From NCBI RefSeq assembly GCF_004570865.1, contig NZ_SPQS01000014.1:1-64000 (forward strand): 64,000 nucleotides of DNA, given 5' to 3'. Position 1 is the first letter of the stretch. Every line of letters starts with the position of its first letter. The position numbers and the translations under genes are program-made. This document shows, one piece after another, positions 44,663-52,012 of the stretch. The notes under the pieces were generated by a model. The model saw only the letters and a program-made list of their open reading frames with translations, ran no database searches and was not told the origin of the DNA. The stretch is from Bradyrhizobium frederickii. GTDB taxonomy: Bacteria > Pseudomonadota > Alphaproteobacteria > Rhizobiales > Xanthobacteraceae.

Positions 44663-46189
44663 ATGATGCATTACGGGGATGATCGGACGGGCCTGCGCAT
44701 TCGGGGGAAGCGCGCGCGCTCGTTCTGGACGGGGACGATGCTGATGCTGATGCTGGGTCTGCTCGCAGCGCCCGGCTGCGTCAACGCCGCCGATGCGCCG
44801 GTCGGCGACCAGACGCCGATCCAGGCGCCGGATCTCGGTGTATCGCCGGTCGCGACGATCGCGTCGGCGAAGACGCGCTTTCTCTCGCTCGGTATCGGCA
44901 AATCCGTCGTCATCGACCTGCCCCGCGAGGTCAAGGACGTGCTGGTGGCCGATCCCAAGATCGCCAATGCGGTGATCCGCTCGGCCCAGCGCGCCTATAT
45001 CATCGGCGGCCAGGTCGGCCAGACCAACGTCGTTTTCTTCGCCGCCGACGGCCAGCAGGTCGCCTCCTATGACATCGCGGTGAAGCGCGATCTCAACGGC
45101 ATGCGCACGGCCCTGCGCCAGTCGCTGCCGGGCGTGCAGATCGAAGGCGTCGGCGACAGCGTGATGCTGACCGGATCGGTGTCGAGCCCGGTCGAGGCGC
45201 AGCAGGCCGGCGACGTCGCCGCGAAGCTGGTCGGCGGATCGGACAAGGTCGTCAACAACATCGTCGTGCGCGGTCGCGACCAGGTGATGCTTAAGGTCGT
45301 CGTCGGCGAAGTGCGCCGCGACATCGTCAAGCAGCTCGGTGTCGATCTCAGCGCCAGCCTGAATGCCGGCACGGCCGTGGTGAATTTCAACAATTCCAAC
45401 CCGTTCTCGGTCTCGGGTGGACCGATCGTCGCCAGCAATGGGCTCAACGTCGCCGGCCTCGCCAAGGGCGTTGCCACCGTCAGCGCCACCATGCGCGCGA
45501 TGGAGAGCGCCGGTGTCATGCGCACGCTGGCCGAGCCGAGCCTGACCGCGATCTCGGGCGAATCCGCCACCTTCATCGCCGGCGGCGAATTCCCGATTCC
45601 CGCAGGCTATTCCTGCGATCCGGTCACCCACGTCTGCACCACCCAGGTCACCTACAAGAAGTTCGGCATTTCCCTGAACTTCACCCCGGTCGTGCTGAGC
45701 GAAGGCCGCATCAGCCTGCGCGTGATGACCGAGGTCTCGGAGCTGTCGAACACCAACTCGATCACGTTGACGCAGGCGGTGTCCTCGAACACGAGCAACT
45801 CGATCACGATTCCCTCGATCCAGACCCGCCGCGCCGAGACCACGCTCGAGATTCCCTCGGGCGGCTCGATGGCGATGGCCGGCCTGATCCAGCAGCAGAC
45901 CAAGCAGGCGATCAACGGCCTGCCCGGCGTCGACCAGGTACCGATCATCGGCGCGCTGTTCCGCAGCCAGGACTTCGTCAACAACGAGACCGAGCTGATG
46001 GTGATCGTGACGCCCTATGTGGTGCGCGCAGTCGCGCAGAAGGAATTGTCGCGGCCCGACGACGGCTTCGCGCCGGCTTCCGACGCGCAGACGGCGCTGC
46101 TCGGCCGCATGAACCGGCTCTATGGCACCACGCGGCGCGTCGATCCGATCAACGGCACGCCCGGCGATTTCGGCTTCATCATCGACTGA
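44663..46189 (+). CDS. cpaC: Tad pilus outer-membrane secretin CpaC/RcpA
   Basis: A 508-aa secretin forming the outer-membrane channel for the Flp pilus. Signal peptide at about 18-43 (MLMLMLGLLAAPGCVNA); pilus N-terminal domain (FLSLGIGKSVVIDLPREVKD, RAYIIGGQVGQTNVVFF), a BON-like region (GVGDSVMLTGSVSSPVEAQQ) and the secretin domain (VMLKVVVGEVRRDIVKQLGV, SITIPSIQTRRAETTLEIPS, LFRSQDFVNNETELMVIVTP). Second gene of the operon. Confidence 0.96.
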   Translation: MMHYGDDRTGLRIRGKRARSFWTGTMLMLMLGLLAAPGCVNAADAPVGDQTPIQAPDLGVSPVATIASAKTRFLSLGIGKSVVIDLPREVKDVLVADPKIANAVIRSAQRAYIIGGQVGQTNVVFFAADGQQVASYDIAVKRDLNGMRTALRQSLPGVQIEGVGDSVMLTGSVSSPVEAQQAGDVAAKLVGGSDKVVNNIVVRGRDQVMLKVVVGEVRRDIVKQLGVDLSASLNAGTAVVNFNNSNPFSVSGGPIVASNGLNVAGLAKGVATVSATMRAMESAGVMRTLAEPSLTAISGESATFIAGGEFPIPAGYSCDPVTHVCTTQVTYKKFGISLNFTPVVLSEGRISLRVMTEVSELSNTNSITLTQAVSSNTSNSITIPSIQTRRAETTLEIPSGGSMAMAGLIQQQTKQAINGLPGVDQVPIIGALFRSQDFVNNETELMVIVTPYVVRAVAQKELSRPDDGFAPASDAQTALLGRMNRLYGTTRRVDPINGTPGDFGFIID

Positions 46190-46240
46190 GGCGAACGGTT
46201 TGGGGACCGGGGCAAGGAACGGGCAAGAGGGGACCAGGCG

Positions 46241-46975
46241 ATGACGACAACATCTGCCGATCGACGTCGCAGCTTTCGGATCGCGCTGGCACTGGCGGGG
46301 CTGTCCGTCATGCTCGCTGCCTGCAATACCACCGGCGACATCGTCACGCAGACGGTGCCGACCGACTACCGCCAGCGCCACCCGATCGCGGTGCAGGAGG
46401 GCAGGAAGTCGATCGTGATCTTCGTCGGCAAGGCGCGCGGCGGCCTGTCGGCCGCGCAGCATTCGGATGTCGCCGGCATTGCGCGGGACTGGGTGCGCGA
46501 AGGCACCGGCTCCGTCGTCATCGACGTCCCCGTCGACACCGCGAATTCACGCGCGGCGGCCGCGACCTATCGGGAGATCCGCTCCGTGCTCACATCCGGC
46601 GGCGTGCCGTCGCGCGCCATCGTCCAGCATCCCTATCGTCCTGAAGACCCCGGGCTGCTGCCCACCATCCGCCTCAGCTATTCGAAGATCACCGCGGTCG
46701 CGGGTCCCTGCGGTCTGTGGCCGGAAGACATCGGCCCCTCCATCCTCGATCCCGGCTACAATGAGAACCGGCCCTATTTCAATCTCGGCTGCGCCAGTCA
46801 GCGCAACCTCGCGGCCATGATCGACAACCCCGCCGATCTCGAGCAGCCGCGATCCGAAACGCCGGCCTATACCGCGCGGCGCGACATCGCCTTCGAGCGC
46901 TATCGCAAGGGCACCGCGATCGCGACACCCAATCCCGACGCCGACAAGGCCAAGCTCAGCGATACCGGCAAATGA
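46241..46975 (+). CDS. cpaD: Tad pilus assembly lipoprotein CpaD
   Basis: A 244-aa CpaD-family protein with a lipobox-containing signal (LALAGLSVMLAACNTTG) and the conserved VPTDYRQRHPIAVQEG segment, a region with SRAAAATYREIRSVLTSGGV, and NLGCASQRNLAAMIDNPADL. It is thought to support secretin assembly. The stop codon overlaps the cpaE start as ATGA. Confidence 0.94.
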   Translation: MTTTSADRRRSFRIALALAGLSVMLAACNTTGDIVTQTVPTDYRQRHPIAVQEGRKSIVIFVGKARGGLSAAQHSDVAGIARDWVREGTGSVVIDVPVDTANSRAAAATYREIRSVLTSGGVPSRAIVQHPYRPEDPGLLPTIRLSYSKITAVAGPCGLWPEDIGPSILDPGYNENRPYFNLGCASQRNLAAMIDNPADLEQPRSETPAYTARRDIAFERYRKGTAIATPNPDADKAKLSDTGK

Positions 46976-48261
46976 CACGGCTCCACGACGAAGATTCGGA
47001 CGATCCGCTGCACCCCGAGGAACACATCGCGCCGGTTCCTCGCATCTCCGTGCAGGCCTTTTGCGAGACCGAGCAAACGCTCGCCGCGGTGACCGCTGCG
47101 GGGCAGGACCGCCGACTCGCCAAGGCGCACCTCACCGCCAAGGACGGCGGCCTTGCCGCGGCGATCGAAGTCTATGAATCGATGCCGACGCCGAACGTGA
47201 TCGTGATCGAATCCGACGGCACGCGCGACATCCTCGAGGGCTTGGACGACCTCGCCGGCGTCTGCGACCCCGGCACCCGCGTGGTCGTGATCGGCAATCC
47301 CAACGACACGGCGCCCTATCGCGAGCTGGTGCGCCGCGGCGTCAACGATTATGTGGTCGGACCGGTCGAGACCCTCGACGTCGTCCGCTCGATCTGCAGC
47401 CTGTTCTCGGCCTCCGAGGCCATCATCACCGGCCGCGTCATCGCCGTGGTCGGCGCCAAGGGCGGCGTCGGCGCCTCCACGGTCGCGCACAACGTAGCCT
47501 GGACCATCGCCCGCGACCTTTCGCTCGATTCGGTCGTGATCGACCTCGACCTCGCCTTCGGCACCGCGGGCCTCGACTACAACCAGGATCCGGTGCAGGG
47601 CATCGCCAACGCGGTGCTGTCGCAGGACCGGCCGGACACGGCGCTGATGGAGCGCCTGCTCGCCAAATGCACCGAGCGCCTCAGCCTCCTCGCTTCGCCC
47701 GCCTCTCTTGACCGCGTCTACGATTTCGGCGCCGAAGCCTTCGACGCCGTGTTCGACACGCTGCGCATGACCACACCCTGCATCGTGCTCGACGTTCCCC
47801 ACCAATGGTCCGGCTGGACGCGGCGCGCGCTGGTGAACGCCGACGACATCGTGATCGTCGCCGAGCCCGATCTCGCGAACTTGCGCAACACCAAGAACAT
47901 GCTGAGCGTGCTGAAAGCGGCACGACCGAACGACCGGCCGCCGCTGTACTGCCTCAACCAGGTCGGCATGCACAAGCGCGCGGAGATCGACGTCAAGGCC
48001 TTCGCCAAGACCATGGAGAGCCAGCCGATCGCGGTGATCCCGTTCGATTCGAAGCTGTTCTCGACCGCGGCCAATAACGGCCAGATGATCGCGGAAGTCG
48101 CCAAGAACCACCGCACCACCGCGCTGTTTCAGAACATGGCGAACCGCCTCGCCGGCCGCGGCGAGGTGAAGAAGCCGAAGCGCTCGTTGCTCGAGCCGCT
48201 GCTGAAGAAGCTGAAGGGCCGGTCGGGCCGCCCATCGGCCCCGCACCGCAAGGCGTCGTAG
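46972..48261 (+). CDS. cpaE: Tad pilus assembly ATPase-like protein CpaE/TadZ
   Basis: A 429-aa protein with an N-terminal receiver-like domain (about 50-135) and a C-terminal MinD/ParA-type ATPase: deviant Walker A VVGAKGGVGASTVAHNVAWT, VVIDLDLAFGTAGLDYNQDP and DVPHQWSGWTRRALVNADDI. It localises the pilus machine, often to a cell pole. The lysine-rich C-terminus (KKPKRSLLEPLLKKLKGR) may bind membrane. cpaF, tadB and tadC, which usually follow, are not in this window. Confidence 0.95.
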   Translation: MTRLHDEDSDDPLHPEEHIAPVPRISVQAFCETEQTLAAVTAAGQDRRLAKAHLTAKDGGLAAAIEVYESMPTPNVIVIESDGTRDILEGLDDLAGVCDPGTRVVVIGNPNDTAPYRELVRRGVNDYVVGPVETLDVVRSICSLFSASEAIITGRVIAVVGAKGGVGASTVAHNVAWTIARDLSLDSVVIDLDLAFGTAGLDYNQDPVQGIANAVLSQDRPDTALMERLLAKCTERLSLLASPASLDRVYDFGAEAFDAVFDTLRMTTPCIVLDVPHQWSGWTRRALVNADDIVIVAEPDLANLRNTKNMLSVLKAARPNDRPPLYCLNQVGMHKRAEIDVKAFAKTMESQPIAVIPFDSKLFSTAANNGQMIAEVAKNHRTTALFQNMANRLAGRGEVKKPKRSLLEPLLKKLKGRSGRPSAPHRKAS

Positions 48262-48319
48262 TCGCGATAGCGTTCGCGTCGCGAGGACGCGACGAGCAAG
48301 AATGCGATCGGCTGGCGGT

Positions 48320-49096
48320 TTACTTCTCGGCCCGCTGCTGCTGCTTCTTGGCCAGCATTTGCCGCAGTGCCGTGACTTTGGCCGCCGCCTGGTCCGGCGG
48401 CAAATCTGCCTTGACCAGGATTTCAGCCTCGGCCTGGCGGCCTTGCAGTCCCAGCACGAGCGCGAGGTTGGCACGGATCCGCAAATCGTTCTGATTGCGC
48501 TGATGGGCGCGGCCGAGTACCTGCTCGGCGCGCGGCAAATTGTTCTGGAGCATGTAGGACAGGCCGAGATTGGACAGGACCTGCGGCTCGTCGGGCACGA
48601 TCTTCAAGGCGCTCGCGTAATATTGCTGCGCCTCCTCGTTGCGGCCGAGCTGATCGAGCGCCGCGCCTTGCGCCGACAGGATGCGCCAGTCGGGATCCTC
48701 GGGCGAATGCGCGCGGCTGAGGACGTCAAAGGCCTGCTGGAAATTGCCGCTGTCGGCGAGCGCGCGGCCATAGCCGGCGAGCAGCGCCTTGTTGCTGGGA
48801 TGGGCGAGCACGGCCTGCTCCAGCACCGCGACCGCCTGCGCGCGCTGACCGCTGTCGCGCAGCGCCTTGCCGTACTCGAGCGCAATGGCGGGATCGCCGG
48901 GCTTGGCGCGGTAGCGCTCGCGCAGCGCGTCCATGTCCGTTCTGGGATCGGCCTTGACAGCGGTTTCCGATCGGACGCCGAGCGCGCCGGTCACATCCTC
49001 GATGCCGGCGGTCTGGCAGCCGCCGAGGACGAGCACCAGGAGTGCGGGAAACAGCAATCTCGCCGGTGGAAAGGCGAGGGACGAACGCGTGGACAT
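48320..49096 (-). CDS. TadD-like TPR lipoprotein
   Basis: A 258-aa lipoprotein (LFPALLVLVLGGCQTAG) with about five tetratricopeptide repeats, e.g. GDPAIALEYGKALRDSGQRA, NKALLAGYGRALADSGNFQQ, DWRILSAQGAALDQLGRNEE and PQVLSNLGLSYMLQNNLPRA. TadD lipoproteins help assemble the Tad secretin, and the position beside cpaBCDE supports this. It is convergent with cpaE. The ATG at 49096 is used; a TTG at 49114 is in frame. Confidence 0.85.
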   Translation of the reverse strand: MSTRSSLAFPPARLLFPALLVLVLGGCQTAGIEDVTGALGVRSETAVKADPRTDMDALRERYRAKPGDPAIALEYGKALRDSGQRAQAVAVLEQAVLAHPSNKALLAGYGRALADSGNFQQAFDVLSRAHSPEDPDWRILSAQGAALDQLGRNEEAQQYYASALKIVPDEPQVLSNLGLSYMLQNNLPRAEQVLGRAHQRNQNDLRIRANLALVLGLQGRQAEAEILVKADLPPDQAAAKVTALRQMLAKKQQQRAEK

Positions 49097-49175
49097 ACTC
49101 TGATCACTCGGCAACTGATCAGAGATGCTTACCGATTAACGCTAAAGTCCCGTTAAGGACGCGGGCCCTTGCGTC

Positions 49176-49421
49176 TCAATCGACGAATTCAGCGCCGAAC
49201 TCGCAGCCGATGCGCCAGCGCAGGCGGCATTGCCGGGAATAGTCCGGCGCGAAGATGATGGTGAATTGCGGCGGCACTTCCAGAAATTCCGCCACCACTT
49301 TCACGCCACCATCCGAAATATCGGTGATCGTGCAGTCCCGCGGCAGCGAGCCCGCGCCAAAATGGATCTTGGCGAGGCGGCTGCACACCCGACGTTCGCT
49401 TCTCCGGCGATTTGCAAGCAT
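49176..49421 (-). CDS. PilZ domain protein
   Basis: An 81-aa single PilZ domain: an arginine-rich N-terminus (NRRRSERR, containing RxxxR) and DISDGG at residues 34-39 matching the second c-di-GMP motif (D/N)xSxxG, followed by beta strands VKVVAEFLEVPPQFTIIFAP. Both binding motifs are present, so c-di-GMP binding is plausible. Near the Tad genes it could couple c-di-GMP to pilus or surface behaviour; this is inference from location. Confidence 0.82.
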   Translation of the reverse strand: MLANRRRSERRVCSRLAKIHFGAGSLPRDCTITDISDGGVKVVAEFLEVPPQFTIIFAPDYSRQCRLRWRIGCEFGAEFVD

Positions 49422-49591
49422 TTGAATTGTTCACCCGTTAGACCACGGCCCATCCCGCAGCCCAAGGAGTAGCGGACATTCGTTGGAATGTGCTGAGGAC
49501 AGAAGCTGGCATTCGAGGCGTAGTGTCGGCTCGGCGTTTACGATCGGTTAGGGCTTGTCCCCCCTGCGGGACGTTCCTGTATTGTTCTTGC

Positions 49592-49599
49592 GGAAAGAG
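49592..49599 (+). repeat. Left target-site duplication (GGAAAGAG)
   Basis: GGAAAGAG lies directly outside the left terminal repeat and recurs directly outside the right one at 52709-52716, as expected for an 8-bp duplication made by an IS1-family transposase. Confidence 0.85.
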
Positions 49600-49620
49600 G
49601 GTCGTGCCTCAGTTTGAAAT
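49600..49620 (+). repeat. Left terminal inverted repeat of the transposon
   Basis: A 21-bp sequence beginning GGTCGTGCCTCAG; the perfect inverse is at 52688-52708. The GGT..TGC start recalls the ends of IS1. Confidence 0.92.
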
Positions 49621-49669
49621 CCTGACAGCTTGACTTGTACGGACCTGATATCCGCGCCGTGGTATCCTA

Positions 49670-49688
49670 CATCCTGAGAAACAGGATG
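49670..49688 (+). promoter_or_regulatory. Hairpin sequestering the ribosome-binding site of the 73-aa gene
   Basis: CATCCTG-AGAAA-CAGGATG is a perfect 7-bp stem ending 7 bases before the ATG at 49696. Its right arm contains AGGA, the only Shine-Dalgarno candidate, so folding would hide it. Confidence 0.55.
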
Positions 49689-49695
49689 ATTTGCC

Positions 49696-49917
49696 ATGCC
49701 CAAAGGCCCCAAGGGCGAGAAGCGCCACGCCGACACCGTACAGAACGCCGTGCTGATCGGCAGGATCGCGACCGGCGAGGTCGAGGACAGGCACAGCAAG
49801 GCGCCGAATCGGGCGAAGGGCGGCAAGATCGGCGGAAAGGCACGTTCCGAGAAGTTATCCCCGGCTGATCGGGTCGAGATTGCTAGAAAAGCCGCTCATA
49901 AGCGGTGGGAATCGTAA
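49696..49917 (+). CDS. Small basic conserved hypothetical protein (KGG-type)
   Basis: A 73-aa lysine-rich protein: MPKGPKGEKRHADTVQNAVL, then IGRIATGEVEDRHSKAPNRA, KGGKIGGKARSEKLSPADRV and EIARKAAHKRWES. The GGKARSEKLSPADRVEIARK type of ending is widespread in small rhizobial proteins that automatic annotation sometimes labels RNA-binding or histone-like; that label is unproven. It is the first gene inside the transposon, 75 bases from the left end, with a hairpin over its ribosome-binding site. Confidence 0.7.
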   Translation: MPKGPKGEKRHADTVQNAVLIGRIATGEVEDRHSKAPNRAKGGKIGGKARSEKLSPADRVEIARKAAHKRWES

Positions 49918-49986
49918 ACCACGGCCTTGTATCCGTCGCGTATCATGTCTACAAGGAACCCATCCGGCCGAATCGGGTGGGCGTAG

Positions 49987-50667
49987 ATGGACGACGATGT
50001 TCGCAAGACAGCCGCCAACGCGGTGCTAGAAAAGTTCCGTGATCTGATGCATCAACGCTCAGACGCGGTTCGGCGGCGCGCTGAAATTGAGCGGGAGATT
50101 CGTGGTCTCGACCGCGCTTTGTACGACTGCCGCGCGGCAGGCCGTCTTTTTGGCGTCGATATTGAGTTGCCGGAAGATACGAAGCCGGGCGTGATCGTTA
50201 GGCCCGCAAACACGGTCAGATCAGCCCTGACATCGGCGCACGAAGCTGCCCATCAAGTCGGTCGCTGGCGCTTATCCTCTGAAGCGACGCCGAGCCTCTT
50301 TCAGAGTCCCGTAGGCCTCCTTGGCACGGCCGACGTTCCTGTTCCCGCACCACCAACGCCGCCAGTCCCAACTGTCGCCTCCACGACGCTCACGCCGGGC
50401 ATCGAGCCGTCGATTCGCGACCTGATCCTGCTTTATCTTAAGCAGGCGGGCCCGAAGGGCGAGAAGGCGTCACTGATGAGACGGAAGGTCGAAGCCTTCC
50501 TAAATCGCCAAATCCACTACAAAACCATTGGGATGAGCCTCTATAGGCTCTCCAAAGAGACACCGCCTATGGTGCGGCGTGAGGGCCAAACTTGGTTCCT
50601 CGTCCCGTCGGCGGCAGAAGCAAAAGACCCCGGTGCTGTAACACCGGGGCCTTCGGAAGGGAGGTGA
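49987..50667 (+). CDS. Hypothetical protein with coiled coil and possible winged-helix C-terminus
   Basis: A 226-aa protein I do not recognise. Residues 10-50 (LEKFRDLMHQRSDAVRRRAE, IEREIRGLDRALYDCRAAG) form a charged coiled coil; 110-135 is a Pro/Thr/Val linker; residues 140-205 (IRDLILLYLKQAGPKGEKAS, RQIHYKTIGMSLYRLSKETP, MVRREGQTWFLVP) look like a winged-helix domain, suggesting DNA or RNA binding. The last codons contain a perfect hairpin CCCCGGTG/CACCGGGG (50628-50649), and the stop codon overlaps the Shine-Dalgarno of the 9-codon frame. Confidence 0.65.
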   Translation: MDDDVRKTAANAVLEKFRDLMHQRSDAVRRRAEIEREIRGLDRALYDCRAAGRLFGVDIELPEDTKPGVIVRPANTVRSALTSAHEAAHQVGRWRLSSEATPSLFQSPVGLLGTADVPVPAPPTPPVPTVASTTLTPGIEPSIRDLILLYLKQAGPKGEKASLMRRKVEAFLNRQIHYKTIGMSLYRLSKETPPMVRREGQTWFLVPSAAEAKDPGAVTPGPSEGR

Positions 50668-50672
50668 AGGCG

Positions 50673-50702
50673 ATGAGTAAGCACCGCTACGACACCAGCT
50701 AG
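50673..50702 (+). CDS. Nine-codon reading frame MSKHRYDTS with a perfect ribosome-binding site
   Basis: GGAGGT (50660-50665) is followed 7 bases later by ATG and nine codons ending TAG. The Shine-Dalgarno overlaps the stop of the 226-aa gene, so the frame would be translationally coupled. Both serine codons are AGY (AGT second, AGC last), exactly those an anticodon GCU would read, and a GC-rich hairpin and then the GCU tRNA follow. This may be a leader peptide; chance cannot be excluded for so short a frame. Confidence 0.4.
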   Translation: MSKHRYDTS

Positions 50703-50718
50703 TTCTGATCGCGGACGA

Positions 50719-50742
50719 CCGGCGGGAGTAGCGCCCCGCCGG
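50719..50742 (+). terminator. Terminator- or attenuator-like hairpin before the tRNA
   Basis: CCGGCGGG-AGTAGCGC-CCCGCCGG, a perfect 8-bp GC-only stem, followed by ACTTTCCT. It lies 16 bases after the 9-codon frame and 19 bases before the tRNA. The pyrimidine tail is weak for a classical terminator; an attenuator or processing signal is possible. Confidence 0.5.
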
Positions 50743-50761
50743 ACTTTCCTCTGCCTTGCGT

Positions 50762-50835
50762 GCACCGGTAGCTCAGCTGGATAGAGCGCCTGGTTGCTAC
50801 CCGGGGGGTCGCTGGTTCGAGCCCAGCCCGGTGCA
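50762..50835 (+). tRNA. Atypical tRNA: anticodon GCU on a class I, arginine-like body
   Basis: A complete cloverleaf: acceptor GCACCGG/CCGGTGC, D arm GCTC-AGCTGGATA-GAGC, anticodon stem CCTGG/CCGGG around TTGCTAC (anticodon GCT, U33 and A37 present), 5-base variable loop GGGTC, T arm GCTGG-TTCGAGC-CCAGC, discriminator A, no encoded CCA. GCU reads serine AGY codons, but serine tRNAs are class II with a long variable arm. The body (A20, C35, U36, A73) instead has the known arginine identity set. The bases outside extend the acceptor pairing (GCGT / ACGC). Confidence 0.75.
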
Positions 50836-50950
50836 CGCCTATAACTATGGGGTAGTTTGACGTCCCTCGCAACCAAAAATCCCTACGAATCCAAAAGGTT
50901 ACGAGGATTTAGTAGTCAGGGGAATCCAAACTGAACTAAATGCTTGACAT

Positions 50951-50998
50951 CTGTAGGGGTTCTGTTCATGATGCATTCCATGAACAGACTCCCTACAG
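50951..50998 (+). promoter_or_regulatory. 20-bp inverted repeat over the transposase start codon
   Basis: CTGTAGGGGTTCTGTTCATG pairs with CATGAACAGACTCCCTACAG across an 8-base loop (18 of 20 positions). The transposase ATG (50980) is in the right arm. TTGACA at 50943-50948 is a possible -35 box. The hairpin would hide the start codon, or the palindrome could be a repressor site. Confidence 0.65.
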
Positions 50999-51879
50999 AG
51001 AAGCGCGCCCAAATCCTCCAGATGCTCTGCGAGGGTTCTTCCATGCGCTCGATCTCTCGGGTCGCGGATGTTTCCCTCAACACTGTGACTAAGCTCTTGG
51101 CCGATGCCGGCAACGCTTGCGCCGCCTTCCACGACGCCACTGTGCGCAACGTGAAGTCCCAGCGCATCCAGTGCGATGAAATCTGGAGCTTCGCCTACGC
51201 CAAGGCGAAGAACGTTGCGAGCGCCAAGGCTGCGCCGATTGGCTCTGGCGACGTGTGGACGTGGACGGCCATTGATGCCGACTCCAAGCTGATCCTGACT
51301 TGGCTTGTCGGGGATCGCGACGCGAGCGCCGCTAGTGACTTCATTGCCGACCTTAAGCCCCGCCTCGCCAACCGCGTCCAACTCACCACGGACGGCCACA
51401 AGGCTTACCTGCATGCGGTCAGCCAGGAATTCGGCCCGGATGGCGTTGATTACGGAATGCTTGTGAAGCTGTACGGCAGCGACCCGCAGCCGCAGAAGCG
51501 CTACAGCCCGGCCAAACTGATCGGTATCGATAAGGACTTGATCCTTGGTTCTCCGGACGTGGAGCACATTTCCACGTCCTACGTGGAGCGCCAGAACCTC
51601 ACCATGCGCATGTCAATGCGCCGCTTTACTCGGCTCACCAACGCGTTTTCGAAAAAGGTGGAGAACCACTACCATGCGTTGTCGCTGTACTTCGTTTGGT
51701 ACAATTTCGTTCGGTCGCACAAGTCGCTAAAGGGCAGTACACCAGCTATGGCCGCCGGTCTCGTTTCGTCACCTCTTGAGATGGCCGATATCGTTACTTT
51801 GATCGATCAACGGGAAGGCCCTGCGAAAAAGCGCGGCCCCTACAAGAAGCGCGAAATTAGTGCTCAAATTGCAGACTGA
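50980..51879 (+). CDS. IS1-family DDE transposase
   Basis: A 299-aa single-frame transposase. An N-terminal HTH (MLCEGSSMRSISRVADVSLN) is followed by the DDE core: D66 in QCDEIWSFAYAK, D138 in QLTTDGHKAYL and E203 in SYVERQNLTMRMSMRRFTRL, with the IS1-type downstream HYHALSLYFVWYNFVRSHKS. The C-terminus is basic (KKRGPYKKRE). The ATG at 50980 lies in a large hairpin. The stop codon is part of a degenerate copy of the terminal repeat (51868-51888), as if this was once the right end of a shorter IS. Confidence 0.92.
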   Translation: MNRLPTEKRAQILQMLCEGSSMRSISRVADVSLNTVTKLLADAGNACAAFHDATVRNVKSQRIQCDEIWSFAYAKAKNVASAKAAPIGSGDVWTWTAIDADSKLILTWLVGDRDASAASDFIADLKPRLANRVQLTTDGHKAYLHAVSQEFGPDGVDYGMLVKLYGSDPQPQKRYSPAKLIGIDKDLILGSPDVEHISTSYVERQNLTMRMSMRRFTRLTNAFSKKVENHYHALSLYFVWYNFVRSHKSLKGSTPAMAAGLVSSPLEMADIVTLIDQREGPAKKRGPYKKREISAQIAD

Positions 51880-51888
51880 GGTACGGCC
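51868..51888 (+). repeat. Internal degenerate copy of the right terminal repeat
   Basis: ATTGCAGACTGAGGTACGGC matches the true right end (52688-52708) at 17 of 21 positions in the same orientation, and contains the transposase stop codon. It is probably a decayed former IS end. Confidence 0.7.
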
Positions 51889-52012
51889 CGTTTTGGGGTG
51901 CTCAAAAAGCGAAACCCCGCGAGGGCCTTTTTAGGGGCTGTCGCGGGGATCTATCTGGTCCGGTTCCATCTGGATAGATGGGCACCGGCGCGCAACGGGA
52001 CATTACTTTCGA
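51889..52012. other. Spacer with inverted repeats between transposase and abi gene
   Basis: Contains CCCCGCGA..TCGCGGGG (large hairpin with inner GGGCC/AGGGGC-like pairing and a TTTTT in the loop side) and ATCTATC..GATAGAT. It could terminate transposase transcripts; the promoter of the Abi-like gene must be here or upstream. Confidence 0.5.

Noticed and set aside
44609..46462. 617-codon open frame antisense to cpaC
   Set aside because: Composition is that of a reverse-strand shadow (many R, D, H, G) and the plus strand holds a complete secretin.
49421..49599. Further gene between PilZ and the transposon
   Set aside because: Short frames only, no ribosome-binding site or recognisable product.
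51889..52012. Integron attC-like site or replication origin from the strong inverted repeats
   Set aside because: No integrase and no core-site sequences; more likely hairpins ending transposase transcripts.
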